A stretch of 47,135 bases of DNA from an uncultured Faecalibacterium sp. (GCA_900772565.1 CAAHET010000214.1:1-47135), one strand, 5' to 3'; positions 25,205 to 33,431 are shown, counted from the stretch's first letter. A program made the numbers and translations. Notes: a model not told the origin generated them from the letters alone.

Positions 25205-26487
25205 AATTCATAAAGGCGTGGGTGAGAATCCCTTAAATGGAAAAGGTGTGCTCCGCTATAAGGCGGATGGAGAAATAGTCTAAACTCTATGTGAAAGCAT
25301 AGGCAGGTTTGTATTAAATAAAGAAAGGAGGATTTGTATGGAAAATAAAAATAAAGAAAAGATTATTCAAGATTATAAAGCTGGTATGAGATTTTGTGAG
25401 ATGGAAAAGAAATATGGAATTAAGACACCACGCATTATATACTTGCTAAAGAAAGATGGTTGTTTTAAACCAAAGTCCAAAGAAAACCATTGGACAGATC
25501 TTGAGATCGAGTTTTTGCAGAATAATTATTCTAATATGTCATGGGATGAATTACTTACAAATCTTCCAAAACATAAAAAGAGTAGTATTATTTCTAAGGC
25601 ATCGGAATTAGATCTTCGAAGAAAGAATATTTGCTTCTCATCATTTACAGAGGCAGAAGATTTAATAATTATAGAAAATTACGCAATTTTTGGGCCAAAG
25701 TATATTTCTAAGAATTTATTACCACATCGTTCAAAAAATTCGATTGTGTCGCGTGCTAATTTTCTTGGTATAAAAAAGAGAAATATGTGGTCAAAAAATG
25801 AAGAAAAGATTCTAATAGAAAAGTATGAAAATTCTACAGTTGACGAAGTTATGGCTTTATTGCCAGGTAGGACTCGTAACGCTGTGATATCTCATGCAAT
25901 GAAACTCGGATTAAAGAGTCCTATAAATAGAGACTTCACTATACAAGATGATGATTTTATAAAAGACAATTATCTTGAATTGTCAGATGATGAATTAGCA
26001 CACGAATTAAATCGAGACCGCTGGACTGTGAAGAATCGTCGTAATTTTTTGAAATTACATAGGCCTAGAGTAAATTGTACTTTTCCAGAATATCTTCGTG
26101 CTCATAATTATTATTGGAAACAGGAATCTATGAAAGATTGTGGATATAAGTGTGTCGTTACAGGAAAACACTTTGACGAGATACACCACTTATATGGTAT
26201 GAATCTTATCATGGAAGAACTTTGTGCAGAACTTGGAATCGATATGACTTTCGATATAAATTCTGCATCAGAGGAATACCGAGAAACTATTTTAGAATCG
26301 TTCCATAAAATTCAATCAAAATACCCTCTTGGAGTGTGTCTTACAAAAGAAGTACATATTGCGTTTCATAGCATTTATGGATATGGGGATAACACGCCAG
26401 ATCAATTTGAAGAATTTTTAAAAGACTATAAAATAGCTTGTTGAAATACAAACCGAGCAGGAGTTATGACCCTGCTGAATATAATTG
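25205..26487 (+). ncRNA. Group-I-like intron remnant carrying an HNH endonuclease
   Basis: Just before the endonuclease are a P8-like hairpin (TCCGC/GCGGA), the P7-like AAATAGTC and a P9-like hairpin CTATG-TGAAAG-CATAG. The endonuclease ORF is looped out by GGTTTGTATT (about 25306-25315) pairing with AATACAAACC after its stop. A hairpin AGCAGG/CCTGCT follows, and the element ends at a G near 26487 where tape-measure coding begins. The partner strand of P7 and the upstream exon are missing, so the 5' part is probably deleted. Confidence 0.55.
25338..26444 (+). CDS. Intron-encoded HNH homing endonuclease with SANT-like repeats
   Basis: 368 residues after a strong AAAGGAGG site. Four to five 45-residue modules start with WTDLEIEFLQ, FTEAEDLIII, WSKNEEKILI and FTIQDDDFIK and end in RxxAxxLG-like helices, a Myb/SANT-like DNA-binding pattern. 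The C-terminal nuclease has CVVTGKHFDEIHHLYG and, 70 residues on, LTKEVHIAFHSIYG, an HNH-type H-H...H arrangement. It should nick intronless tape-measure alleles and promote homing. No target exon is left intact here, so it is probably a relic, although its frame is complete. Confidence 0.85.
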   Translation: MENKNKEKIIQDYKAGMRFCEMEKKYGIKTPRIIYLLKKDGCFKPKSKENHWTDLEIEFLQNNYSNMSWDELLTNLPKHKKSSIISKASELDLRRKNICFSSFTEAEDLIIIENYAIFGPKYISKNLLPHRSKNSIVSRANFLGIKKRNMWSKNEEKILIEKYENSTVDEVMALLPGRTRNAVISHAMKLGLKSPINRDFTIQDDDFIKDNYLELSDDELAHELNRDRWTVKNRRNFLKLHRPRVNCTFPEYLRAHNYYWKQESMKDCGYKCVVTGKHFDEIHHLYGMNLIMEELCAELGIDMTFDINSASEEYRETILESFHKIQSKYPLGVCLTKEVHIAFHSIYGYGDNTPDQFEEFLKDYKIAC

Positions 26488-26847
26488 AAGCGCAATGCGA
26501 ATGCAGTTTCAGCATTGCTATCACAATTCTCCATTGCTGAAAAATCAATGGAGGACGCTGCCAACAGCTCTAATTCAGCAATGACTGAACAAGAGCGCAT
26601 GATGGATTCAATCGAGGGTCGCTTAAAGCGGCTTAACGCCAGCTTTGAGAAATTCTCAAACGACGTTCTAAGTAGTGATCTAGTCAAGTTCTTTGTGACT
26701 CTTGCTACGAAGATTGTTGATGCAGCAGACGGAATGGTCAACCTTGCAGGTTCTATTCCGGCCATTACAGCTGCCATCTCTGGTGTGTTGTCTGTAATGC
26801 AGATGAGCGGAAAGCTCAAAAATGGTGCGGGTAAAGTTAATATGCCC
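26488..26847 (+). pseudogene. Phage tape-measure protein gene, fragment A
   Basis: In frame from the first codon after the intron: KRNANAVSALLSQFSIAEKS and NSAMTEQERMMDSIEGRLKRLNASFEKF are hallmark tape-measure sequence (end of the TIGR01760-like region). The frame continues through GAGKVNMP and is then interrupted by the group I intron. There is no exon upstream of the first intron in this window, so the N-terminal coding part is lost. Confidence 0.8.
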
Positions 26848-27290
26848 TTTTATATTTGTTGCGTATAAAAAATATAGGATGCGGCACCATGTAAAAATAA
26901 AATAGCCCCTAGAGTGCTGGGAAACCCTAAGAGCCATATCGCCTATTATTATATTTATATAAGGTAGGAATCGAAAGATAGAAACAAGGATATGGATGCT
27001 ATATGCTGAGATAAAAGCTCGGTTTTATCGTATTGTCAAAATATGGTAATAATCGAGTGCTAAGTAGCGTTTACAATGGGCGGTCAGCAGCCGATCCACT
27101 CCCCTATTATATAATGTAGGATGGTGGAAGGTTCATCGACTAAAAAGGGTCAGTGAGCAACCACTGGAAAGATAGTCAGTTCTGGACGAAAGTTCAGAAG
27201 TCCACCTCAGACGTAACCAGACGACTTAAAGAAGTAGGTGGAAATGAGGAGACGCGCTTTTCTCTGGCGCGATATAAATAGGAGAAAAAT
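26848..27290 (+). ncRNA. Group I intron catalytic core
   Basis: Canonical core helices can be paired: P3 ACCCT (26924-26928) with AGGGT (27146-27150), J3/4 AAGA, P7 GACTA (27138-27142) with TAGTC (27173-27177), P8 CAGTG/CACTG (27151-27155, 27162-27166), J8/7 GAAAGA, and P9 (27180-27199) with a GAAA tetraloop. P9.1 CCACCT/AGGTGG follows. The order and spacing match a group I ribozyme. The exact splice sites cannot be fixed by eye; the tape-measure frame resumes only near 29650. Confidence 0.75.
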
Positions 27291-27333
27291 GATTGAATAA
27301 TAGAACGAAAAAGAAAAAGCACACTGTTGTTCG

Positions 27334-27362
27334 TTGACAGCGTACTCTAAAAAGTGTATAAT
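27334..27362 (+). promoter_or_regulatory. Consensus promoter of the putative antitoxin RNA
   Basis: TTGACA (27334-27339), 17 bases, TATAAT (27357-27362): both hexamers are perfect. No ORF follows; a terminator does, about 90 bases on. Confidence 0.85.
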
Positions 27363-27368
27363 AAAAGC

Positions 27369-27482
27369 AACCAAGAGTTCCAATAGACGGTTCCCTCGGT
27401 TAGCATCAAACAAATGGAATTAAAATCTGGACAATTTCAATCCCAATGAAGAGCTGCCTACTGGACATAGGCGGCTCTTTTA
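27369..27482 (+). ncRNA. Putative small antisense RNA, type I antitoxin candidate
   Basis: The span from the predicted start (about 27369) to the terminator T-run holds no open frame with a ribosome site. It begins with an imperfect hairpin (AACCAAG with CTCGGTT), continues with an unstructured AT-rich stretch and ends in the shared terminator. Bases 27428-27440 (TGGACAATTTCAA) can pair at 11 of 13 positions with the 5' leader of the convergent toxin mRNA (27715-27727). The 3' end is fully complementary to the toxin mRNA 3' end. The transcript itself is predicted, not shown. Confidence 0.65.
27450..27482. terminator. Shared bidirectional terminator hairpin
   Basis: AGAGCTGCCTA (27450-27460) pairs with TAGGCGGCTCT (27468-27478) with one G-T mismatch position; rightward transcripts run into TTTT. 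The toxin frame stops at 27480, so leftward transcripts also pass through this hairpin. Confidence 0.75.
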
Positions 27483-27605
27483 CTTATCACGGCTCTCGCT
27501 GTGATGATGTAGCATCTTGAAAATCTCAATAACAGTCTTAACAAAGCCAGCAAAACCGAAGAACAGCATTGCGACATAGTAGACAGTCTGAATGTCAAAA
27601 TTCAT
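27480..27605 (-). CDS. 41-residue membrane peptide, candidate type I toxin
   Basis: The ATG at 27605 lies 8 bases after a perfect AGGAGG. The peptide has a short polar start (NFDIQT), one hydrophobic span (about 8-30, YYVAMLFFGFAGFVKTVIEIF) and a basic/polar tail (KMLHHHSESRDK). This is the build of Fst, TxpA, BsrG and holin-like toxins. It has its own consensus promoter, a 140-base leader with alternative hairpins, and a convergent small RNA. Function as a toxin is inferred from architecture; no close homologue can be named without a search. Confidence 0.75.
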   Translation of the reverse strand: MNFDIQTVYYVAMLFFGFAGFVKTVIEIFKMLHHHSESRDK

Positions 27606-27613
27606 GGCAACAT

Positions 27614-27677
27614 CCTCCTTCCGACAATATTGCCGGAAGGCAGTTAAAGAAATACACGCTCCTTCTTGCCTTCCGGC
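27614..27677 (-). promoter_or_regulatory. Alternative hairpins around the toxin ribosome site
   Basis: GCCGGAAGGCA in the mRNA (27667-27677 region) pairs perfectly over 11 bp with TGCCTTCCGGC (27632-27642 region). The same CCTTCCG strand can instead pair over 7 bp with CGGAAGG at 27617-27623, which covers the Shine-Dalgarno at 27614-27619. The two structures exclude each other, so one opens and the other hides the ribosome site. Confidence 0.7.
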
Positions 27678-27751
27678 TACTGGGAGGGTGACCGCCTATT
27701 TTTACATCTATGATTGGACAAGTTCGATGTGGAACTCCTGATTGCCCACTT

Positions 27752-27781
27752 ATTATACACGCATCGGCACGGCTGTGTCAA
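27752..27781 (-). promoter_or_regulatory. Consensus promoter of the toxin gene
   Basis: On the minus strand TTGACA (27776-27781), 18 bases, TATAAT (27752-27757), both perfect. The predicted start near 27745 gives a 140-base 5' leader. Confidence 0.85.
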
Positions 27782-27820
27782 TACTACTATAATGTAATTT
27801 ATAATACATAGAAGAAGAGG

Positions 27821-27849
27821 TTGCTTTTCTGAAATTTTCTGGCTATAAT
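27821..27849 (+). promoter_or_regulatory. Promoter of the MARPKGSKNK gene
   Basis: TTGCTT (27821-27826), 17 bases, TATAAT (27844-27849), 44 bases upstream of the start codon; divergent from the toxin promoter. Confidence 0.7.
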
Positions 27850-27892
27850 AAAAGTACAATCGCGTATCCAAAATATACGGAGGTGTTTTATT

Positions 27893-28225
27893 ATGGCTAG
27901 ACCTAAAGGAAGCAAGAACAAAGTAAAAGTTCTTGACGGCATTGATTACGCGGCACAGATTGCCGAAAAGAATACTGCCGCAGAATCTCTCGCTGAAGAA
28001 ATTGCAGCACTTGGCACGAATATTGCCACACTAAATGCTGAGAGAAAAACTAAGGAGGCTGAACTGAAGAAAATCAATAAAGAGATTGCAAAACTCGAAA
28101 AGAAAAAGGCTGATGCAGACGCAAAGGTTGTGGAAGCTGCAAAGAAGGCCGAAGCTGAGGATGTACTCAAAAAACTGCTGTCTAGCGGTGTGAGTGCGGA
28201 CGAGATTCTGGAAAAGTTGAAGTAA
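27893..28225 (+). CDS. Small basic coiled-coil phage protein
   Basis: 110 residues after CGGAGGTG. The start ARPKGSKNKVKVLDG is a frequent signature of small phage structural or DNA-associated proteins. Residues 20-85 are an Ala/Glu/Lys-rich heptad coiled coil, and the end GVSADEILEKLK is helical. It has its own promoter and its own terminator, so it is a stand-alone moron-like unit inside the tape-measure interruption. Function unknown. Confidence 0.8.
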   Translation: MARPKGSKNKVKVLDGIDYAAQIAEKNTAAESLAEEIAALGTNIATLNAERKTKEAELKKINKEIAKLEKKKADADAKVVEAAKKAEAEDVLKKLLSSGVSADEILEKLK

Positions 28226-28243
28226 GGTATCATCATAAAACAA

Positions 28244-28281
28244 GCCCGACTTCCCTACTGCTGGGAGGCCGGGCGTTTTAA
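28244..28281 (+). terminator. Intrinsic terminator
   Basis: GCCCG...CTTCCC (28244-28255) pairs with GGGAGG...CGGGC (28263-28274), then GTTTTAATTT. Confidence 0.85.
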
Positions 28282-28287
28282 TTTATG

Positions 28288-28316
28288 TTGCTTTTTACGA
28301 CAGCCTATGATACACT
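28288..28316 (+). promoter_or_regulatory. Promoter of the two-gene unit 28339-29119
   Basis: TTGCTT (28288-28293), 17 bases, TACACT (28311-28316). The -10 is imperfect. Confidence 0.5.
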
Positions 28317-28338
28317 CTTACAAAAGGAGTGTTGAATC

Positions 28339-28533
28339 ATGGAAGAAAATAAAAAGCACGTGCCGAATTACGAAATCTCTACGTATGGGGCACCGACTCA
28401 AGAACGTCAGTCTCCAAGGAATACTTATACTTATTCCGGTACAGATTCGGTAAAAACACATGGCGGCTCTTATCTTAGAAACCGCGATAAACAACGAGGG
28501 AATGGAGGGTCGAATGAAGGAACTAGTAAATAA
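28339..28533 (+). CDS. Small polar protein, unknown
   Basis: 64 residues after AAAGGAG. Highly polar, Ser/Thr/Gly/Arg-rich and probably disordered (YGAPTQERQSPRNTYTYSGT). Its end overlaps the start of the following membrane protein by 20 bases, suggesting coupled translation. No family recognised. Confidence 0.6.
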   Translation: MEENKKHVPNYEISTYGAPTQERQSPRNTYTYSGTDSVKTHGGSYLRNRDKQRGNGGSNEGTSK

Positions 28534-29119
28534 TGTCGAAACACTATTCAATGTATTTGTTCCAGGAGCTCTTTGTGTTTGGTTTTACACAAAGCTTTCC
28601 TTAAAGAAAATTGAATACCAAGGGTTTCTTTCATTAAGTATTGCTTTTGGATTTACTATCAAGTATATCGTTGATTACGCTGACCATTTACTTGGAAGAT
28701 TAACTATCAAGGGTTTTCCTATCGTTATTGTTTATATTGTAACTGGCATTGTATGCTCCTCCTTGTTTTACAAAATCAAAAACTCTATTCCAGTAAGGAA
28801 GTGGTTTAGTAATCATCTCGGCTACGATACTGGCGACAATATTTGGACTCGCCATATCGATTTTAGTGGACAAACAGATGTGATGCTTCATATGGACGAT
28901 GGAACCTATATTTATGGCACAATCGAAAACGCTGATAATGACTATATCGTTTTGACTTACCATGCTACAGCAACTGATCGGAACGGAGATAAGATGGATG
29001 AAGCTGTTTCCCATTTAAATGATGATACAGTTTTATGTATCCCAATGTCTCACGTAAAACGATTCGAGTTCATGTACGACAATCTGAATTCCGAAACTGC
29101 GAAGTACGTTTTGCGGTAA
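28514..29119 (+). CDS. Membrane protein with C-terminal SH3/Sm-like domain
   Basis: 201 residues from the ATG at 28514 (GGAGGG just before it); the longer frame from 28460 lacks a site. Two or three hydrophobic helices (about 13-33, 38-58 and 66-90) are followed by a soluble domain with DVMLHMDDGTYIYGTIENADNDYIVLTY, a five-stranded barrel-like pattern. This resembles the small-phage/ICE DUF6338-type membrane proteins, but I am not certain. It ends in a clear terminator. Possibly a superinfection or lysogenic-conversion factor; that is inference. Confidence 0.65.
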   Translation: MKELVNNVETLFNVFVPGALCVWFYTKLSLKKIEYQGFLSLSIAFGFTIKYIVDYADHLLGRLTIKGFPIVIVYIVTGIVCSSLFYKIKNSIPVRKWFSNHLGYDTGDNIWTRHIDFSGQTDVMLHMDDGTYIYGTIENADNDYIVLTYHATATDRNGDKMDEAVSHLNDDTVLCIPMSHVKRFEFMYDNLNSETAKYVLR

Positions 29120-29136
29120 AACGAATACAACCACTA

Positions 29137-29169
29137 CCCTGCTACTTTGTGTGGCAGGGCTTTTCTTTT
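29137..29169 (+). terminator. Intrinsic terminator
   Basis: CCCTGC (29137-29142) pairs with GCAGGG (29154-29159), followed by CTTTTCTTTTT. It also lies just past the stop of the convergent zinc-ribbon gene. Confidence 0.75.
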
Positions 29170-29171
29170 TA

Positions 29172-29621
29172 TCACCATTCATACCCACAATTATTGCAGT
29201 GGAAAGTTTTCTTTACCTTCCCACTGGCGAAGCCCCAGAAAGCAACGTCCAAGACCTTAGAAGCAGTGCCAATCTTTTCGAGGTCTGGTGAACCACAAGT
29301 GGGGCAACGTGGGGTGTAAACAGGCTTGGCCGCTTCTTCTTCTGCCTTTCTTCGCTCTTCATCTAGTTTTTCTTGAATTTCTGCTTTGACTTCAGCGTCG
29401 TAGGCAGTCGCTTCATCTCGATTCTTATTAACGATATCTGCATCCAACTTAGAAATGTCTTTTGCGGGCATAGGATATTTTAACCAATCCTCTTTTTCTT
29501 CATCTTCGGTTTCTTCCCAGTCTTTTAGGAGCCAAAGTTTTCTCAAGCAAAATGCACAGTCATCAAATGTACTTGGCTGATATTTTTTACAATACGGGCA
29601 ATACTTTACATGTTTCTCCAT
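29172..29621 (-). CDS. Double zinc-ribbon protein, unknown
   Basis: 149 residues after GAGGAGA. An N-terminal CPYCKKYQPSTFDDCAFC knuckle and a C-terminal CPTCGSPDLEKIG ... FHCNNCGYEW ribbon flank a long charged helix (about 55-100). Single-domain zinc-ribbon proteins like this are common in mobile elements. It is the only leftward gene of the interruption besides the small toxin and ends the block before the tape-measure frame resumes. Confidence 0.7.
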   Translation of the reverse strand: MEKHVKYCPYCKKYQPSTFDDCAFCLRKLWLLKDWEETEDEEKEDWLKYPMPAKDISKLDADIVNKNRDEATAYDAEVKAEIQEKLDEERRKAEEEAAKPVYTPRCPTCGSPDLEKIGTASKVLDVAFWGFASGKVKKTFHCNNCGYEW

Positions 29622-29644
29622 GATTTTATCTCTCCTCGAAATCG

Positions 29645-32600
29645 ATATTTACTTTCTTTTCTAGTGAGAATGGTACTGTAGCGCCTAAGATTGACAATAT
29701 ACTAAGCAAATTCTTCTCTTTGTCTGATGCGGTTGATAACTATGCGAAAGAAAATGATATTGCTGGCGGCTCTATAATTAAGTTTATCAGATATCTTGTT
29801 GAATGTAAAGGTAGTGTTATTGCAACAGAGGGTGCAATGCTTCTACTTAAAGCTGCAACTGTAGCGCTTAATGTTGCCTTTGCTGGTTTTGTAACACTAC
29901 TTGTTACAAAGGCTGTATCTGCATGGCAGAATTACACTCAACGAGTAGAAAATGCCATTAAGCAGTCTCAAGAGGCGGTTCAAGCAGCCGACCAGCTAGC
30001 CTCTTCTTTAAAGGAACTCGAAAATTCTTATGAAGAACTTGGTGATAAATCAGGATGGAGTTCAGAAGATAGCGATCAAGCCAAAGATATTCAAGAGCAA
30101 ATTCTTGAGCTTTTAAAAGAGCAAAATGGTGTCGCCAAAGACCAAATTGACCAAATTGATCTTCAGAACGGAAAATACGAAGATCAGTTAAAACTCATCC
30201 GTCAAATTCGATTGGAACAATTACGGGATGAGGAGTCTGATTTAATTCAGAATAAAGACAATCAAGGCAAAGCTCTTACTAAGGCTGCAAAGAAGCAGGC
30301 AAATGATGTTCATTCTGTCGATTCTTACGACTCCGAAATGGCTAAAGAGTTGGCGAATAGATTTGGTTGGAGTTACGATGCGGATGCCGGTACTTTAAAT
30401 TTTGATAATTACGATCAGAATGATCCTGAATCTGTAGCAAAGCATTATGATGATCTTGGGCAGGCTCTTGATATTATTACGAAGAAATACAGTGATGCCG
30501 AGCGTGCTTCTTCTGGTCTGTATGATACCTTTAAAAATGACCGCGCTGGACTAAAGGATCAAGTCGAATCTTATCGAGATTCTTCTACGGCAATAGATAA
30601 CAACATTTCCAAGCAAAAAGAACTTGAGACAATCTTAGCTCTCACCACAACAAATGCTCGTGCTGTAAAGGGAGCAATCGGAACTCTCGCAAGCTCTATT
30701 CAGGATTTTGATGCAAGTAAACTTGTTGATTTGTTGAATGGTAATGGTCTTGATGGGTTGAATAATACTCAGTTAGCTGCTATCAACAAAATCAAAGAGT
30801 TCATGACCTCAAAGGGTTTTAACACAGATCAAATCCAGTCTTTTGTTAATATTCTAAACGAGATCGGGCTGATTGCTCCACAAACTGCCGACGCAGTTGA
30901 GCAGGCATCCAAAAAGATGGAAGATGTTTCCTCTAAGATTGATGAGATTCAGGCTGCTTATAAAAATGCTACTACTGCTGTTGAGGAATACAACAAATAC
31001 GGCTATTTGAGTGCTGATACTCTTCAGACTCTTCTTAATGAAGATTTTGAGTATCTGAGCTGTCTTGAACTTGTTGATGATCAGCTTCAGGTGAACACTG
31101 AGAAATATCAGGGCATGATTGCGGCTCAGTATCAGTCTGTGGCTATGGCTCTTGTCGAGAAAGCAAGCGCTGAACTTGCGAAAATTGCTCAGGGCGAAAA
31201 GAAAGATGCGGTTGAAGACGCTACTAAAGCAACCGAAGAACAAGCTGATGCCTTGACAGAAAAGGTTTGCCCTGCTCTTGGAGAATTTGCAAAAGCATCT
31301 ATGACGGCGGCAGCGGCACAAGAGTTTTTAGCAAATGGCGATGCGGCATGGTCTGTTGATCCAGAAGCAACACAACAGGTTTATGACGGTCTTGCTGCTG
31401 GAATGACCGTTCTAAATGACACGGTTGATCAAATTCTTGGCAATTCAAATAAATTCCGCCAGCACATGAACGGATTTGATAAAGATGGAAAATCTGCTTC
31501 CAAATCGGTATCCGATGCAGCTTCTGCTTTTGATACTTTGTCAAAAGCGATGAAGGAGTATAACCAGTACGGTTATATCTGTGCAGACACAATGAAGTCT
31601 CTTGCTGGGCTTGAGGATAAATATACAGCTTGTTTGACGAAACAAAATGGTAAGTTGGTTCTGAATACGGCTCAATTCCGTAAATTTATCAAGGCTCAAC
31701 TTGAGGAAGCAAATGCTTCAAACGACGGTGGCAAATCTGCCAGTGAGCTAAATAAGATTCTCGATTGGTTGAATTCCAGCGTTGATTCGGAAACCATCTC
31801 TTTTGAGCAGTTGACTGACGCTATTAAGGGCTACGGCTCTGCGATGGACGAGGCTAAGGAAAAGACGGACGCTATAAAATCCGCATTTTCTGGACTGTAT
31901 GAGATTCAGCAGAAAATTAAGAATAGTCAGTTTGGTGTTGGCGACCTTGATGCGACTGAAAGTAAGATTGAGTCTATCCTGCAATTGAGCAAATTCTTTG
32001 GCGATAATAAGGATTTGATGGATAATCTCGTTGATAATAACGGAAACATCAATCTCAATACAGAAGCATTCAAGCAGGCAACTCTTGCTGAATTGGACAA
32101 GCGTATAAAAGCAGCGAACGAAACTGGAGGCGCGGCAGCTACCGCTCTTGCAAATTCGTTGAGTTCTGATAAGGCCAATATTGAAAGTGGCAAAATTTCT
32201 GTTAGCGATTATCTTGTTGGTCTTGGAACTGACCTTGAGCGTGTAAACACAGAGCTAGATAAATATCAGGCCAACTGGGGCACGTTAAAAGATGCTATGG
32301 ACGAGTGGAACTCCACTGGTCAGTTGACACAGGACACCATGCAGAAGCTGCAGGAACTTCCTGAAGAGTTTTCTAATCTACTCACTTACGATGAGGACGG
32401 TAACGCTAAAATTGACGTAAAGGCGCTTCGCCAAAGCTACGTTGATAAACTGAGTGCGTTTGCAAAAGAGTTTGAAGGCAGTCCGATTGGTATTCAGGTT
32501 CAGGCCATGATTGATGATGTGCGTGAGCCGACTCAAGAAGAGTATGAAGCGCTTGCGGAGAAAACTGCAAAGTACCAAAAAGCTCTAGCGCAATACACAA

Positions 32601-33190
32601 AGAAAATGTCTGCCATTGATTCTAACAAGGATCTATCGGAAGATGAAGCGCTCCAGCAAAAGGCCGAGGTTCAAAAAGAGCTTGATGAGGCTATGGAAGA
32701 AGCCCTTCTTGAGGTTCAAGAAACTGATGCGCAAGTTACCAGAAAGCTGAAAGAGCACTGGGACGGAGTTGAAAAGGTAATCGAGGAATTCAAGTCCGCT
32801 CTATCCGATGCAAAAGCTGTTCTATCATCTTTCCTTTCCCTTCTCTCTACTTTAAATGACAAGTCTAATAACGACCTCAAGATTTGGGGCGACACGATGA
32901 ATAAAATCATCGATAAGCGGATTGAAGCCTTGAACAAGCAGAAGGATGCTCTGGAAGAAAACAACGAAGCTACTGAACGCGCTATCGAACTTTCTAAGGC
33001 ACAGGATGCTCTCGCCCGCGCTGAACAGCAACGCACAACTCGTGTGTACACTGAGAATGGCTACGAGTGGCAGGCAAATGCAGAAGATGTACGAAACGCC
33101 AGACAAGATCTTGCTGACAAGCAGACACAAATACTACTTATGGCACTTTTAAGGCCGCTTCTGCTTCGGCTGCTGGTGGTTCTGGCTTAG
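29645..33190 (+). pseudogene. Phage tape-measure protein gene, fragment B (3' part, frame fused to junk)
   Basis: The frame resumes as IFTFFSSENGTVAPKIDN and continues for about 1,160 codons. A hydrophobic stretch (ATVALNVAFAGFVTLLVTKAV) is followed by long coiled coils. Four diverged copies of a module with (Y/W)NxxGx(I/L)xxDTxxxL ... NTxxF/Y occur around residues 420, 610, 745 and 870. The terminal region has many charged heptads. The last 16 residues (LLMALLRPLLL) are out-of-frame translation of a tail-fibre scrap, so the natural end is missing. With fragment A this was one gene. Confidence 0.8.
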
Positions 33191-33276
33191 TTCCCGCCCC
33201 AGCTGCTGGCAAACAAGGTCAGTATCTGCGTGGCGATGGTACTTGGGCTACTCCGACTACTGCAGCGTCATCTGGG
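33130..33276 (+). pseudogene. Tail-fibre/receptor-binding protein scrap
   Basis: In a frame shifted from the tape measure: NTTYGTFKAASASAAGGSG then LVPAPAAGKQGQYLRGDGTW, a very common tail-fibre motif in gut Firmicute phages. Both ends are cut: upstream it is fused to the tape-measure gene, downstream to the lysin remnant. Confidence 0.7.
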
Positions 33277-33394
33277 TGTGAAAGCAGACGGAATCTTTGG
33301 AGCCGGCACAAAAGCTAAGCTAGTAGAATGGCAGAAAGCACATGGACTGACGGCTGACGGTATCTGCGGAATGGCAACGTGGGCTTCGTTTTGA
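33275..33394 (+). pseudogene. Endolysin C-terminal peptidoglycan-binding scrap
   Basis: 39 codons: GVKADGIFGAGTKAKLVEWQ then KAHGLTADGICGMATWASF and a stop. This is the last part of a PG_binding_1 module, normally at the end of an N-acetylmuramoyl-amidase. The catalytic domain is gone. Confidence 0.75.
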
Positions 33395-33402
33395 TTTGGT
33401 TG

Positions 33403-33431
33403 TTGACATCTAAATGTGTATGGGATATAGT
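33403..33431 (+). promoter_or_regulatory. Promoter of aroD
   Basis: TTGACA (33403-33408), 17 bases, TATAGT (33426-33431). It begins 9 bases after the lysin scrap stop. Confidence 0.8.

Noticed and set aside
27207..27413. Minus-strand frame of 68 codons across the intron end and antitoxin promoter
   Set aside because: No ribosome site, overlaps group I structure and a consensus promoter on the other strand.
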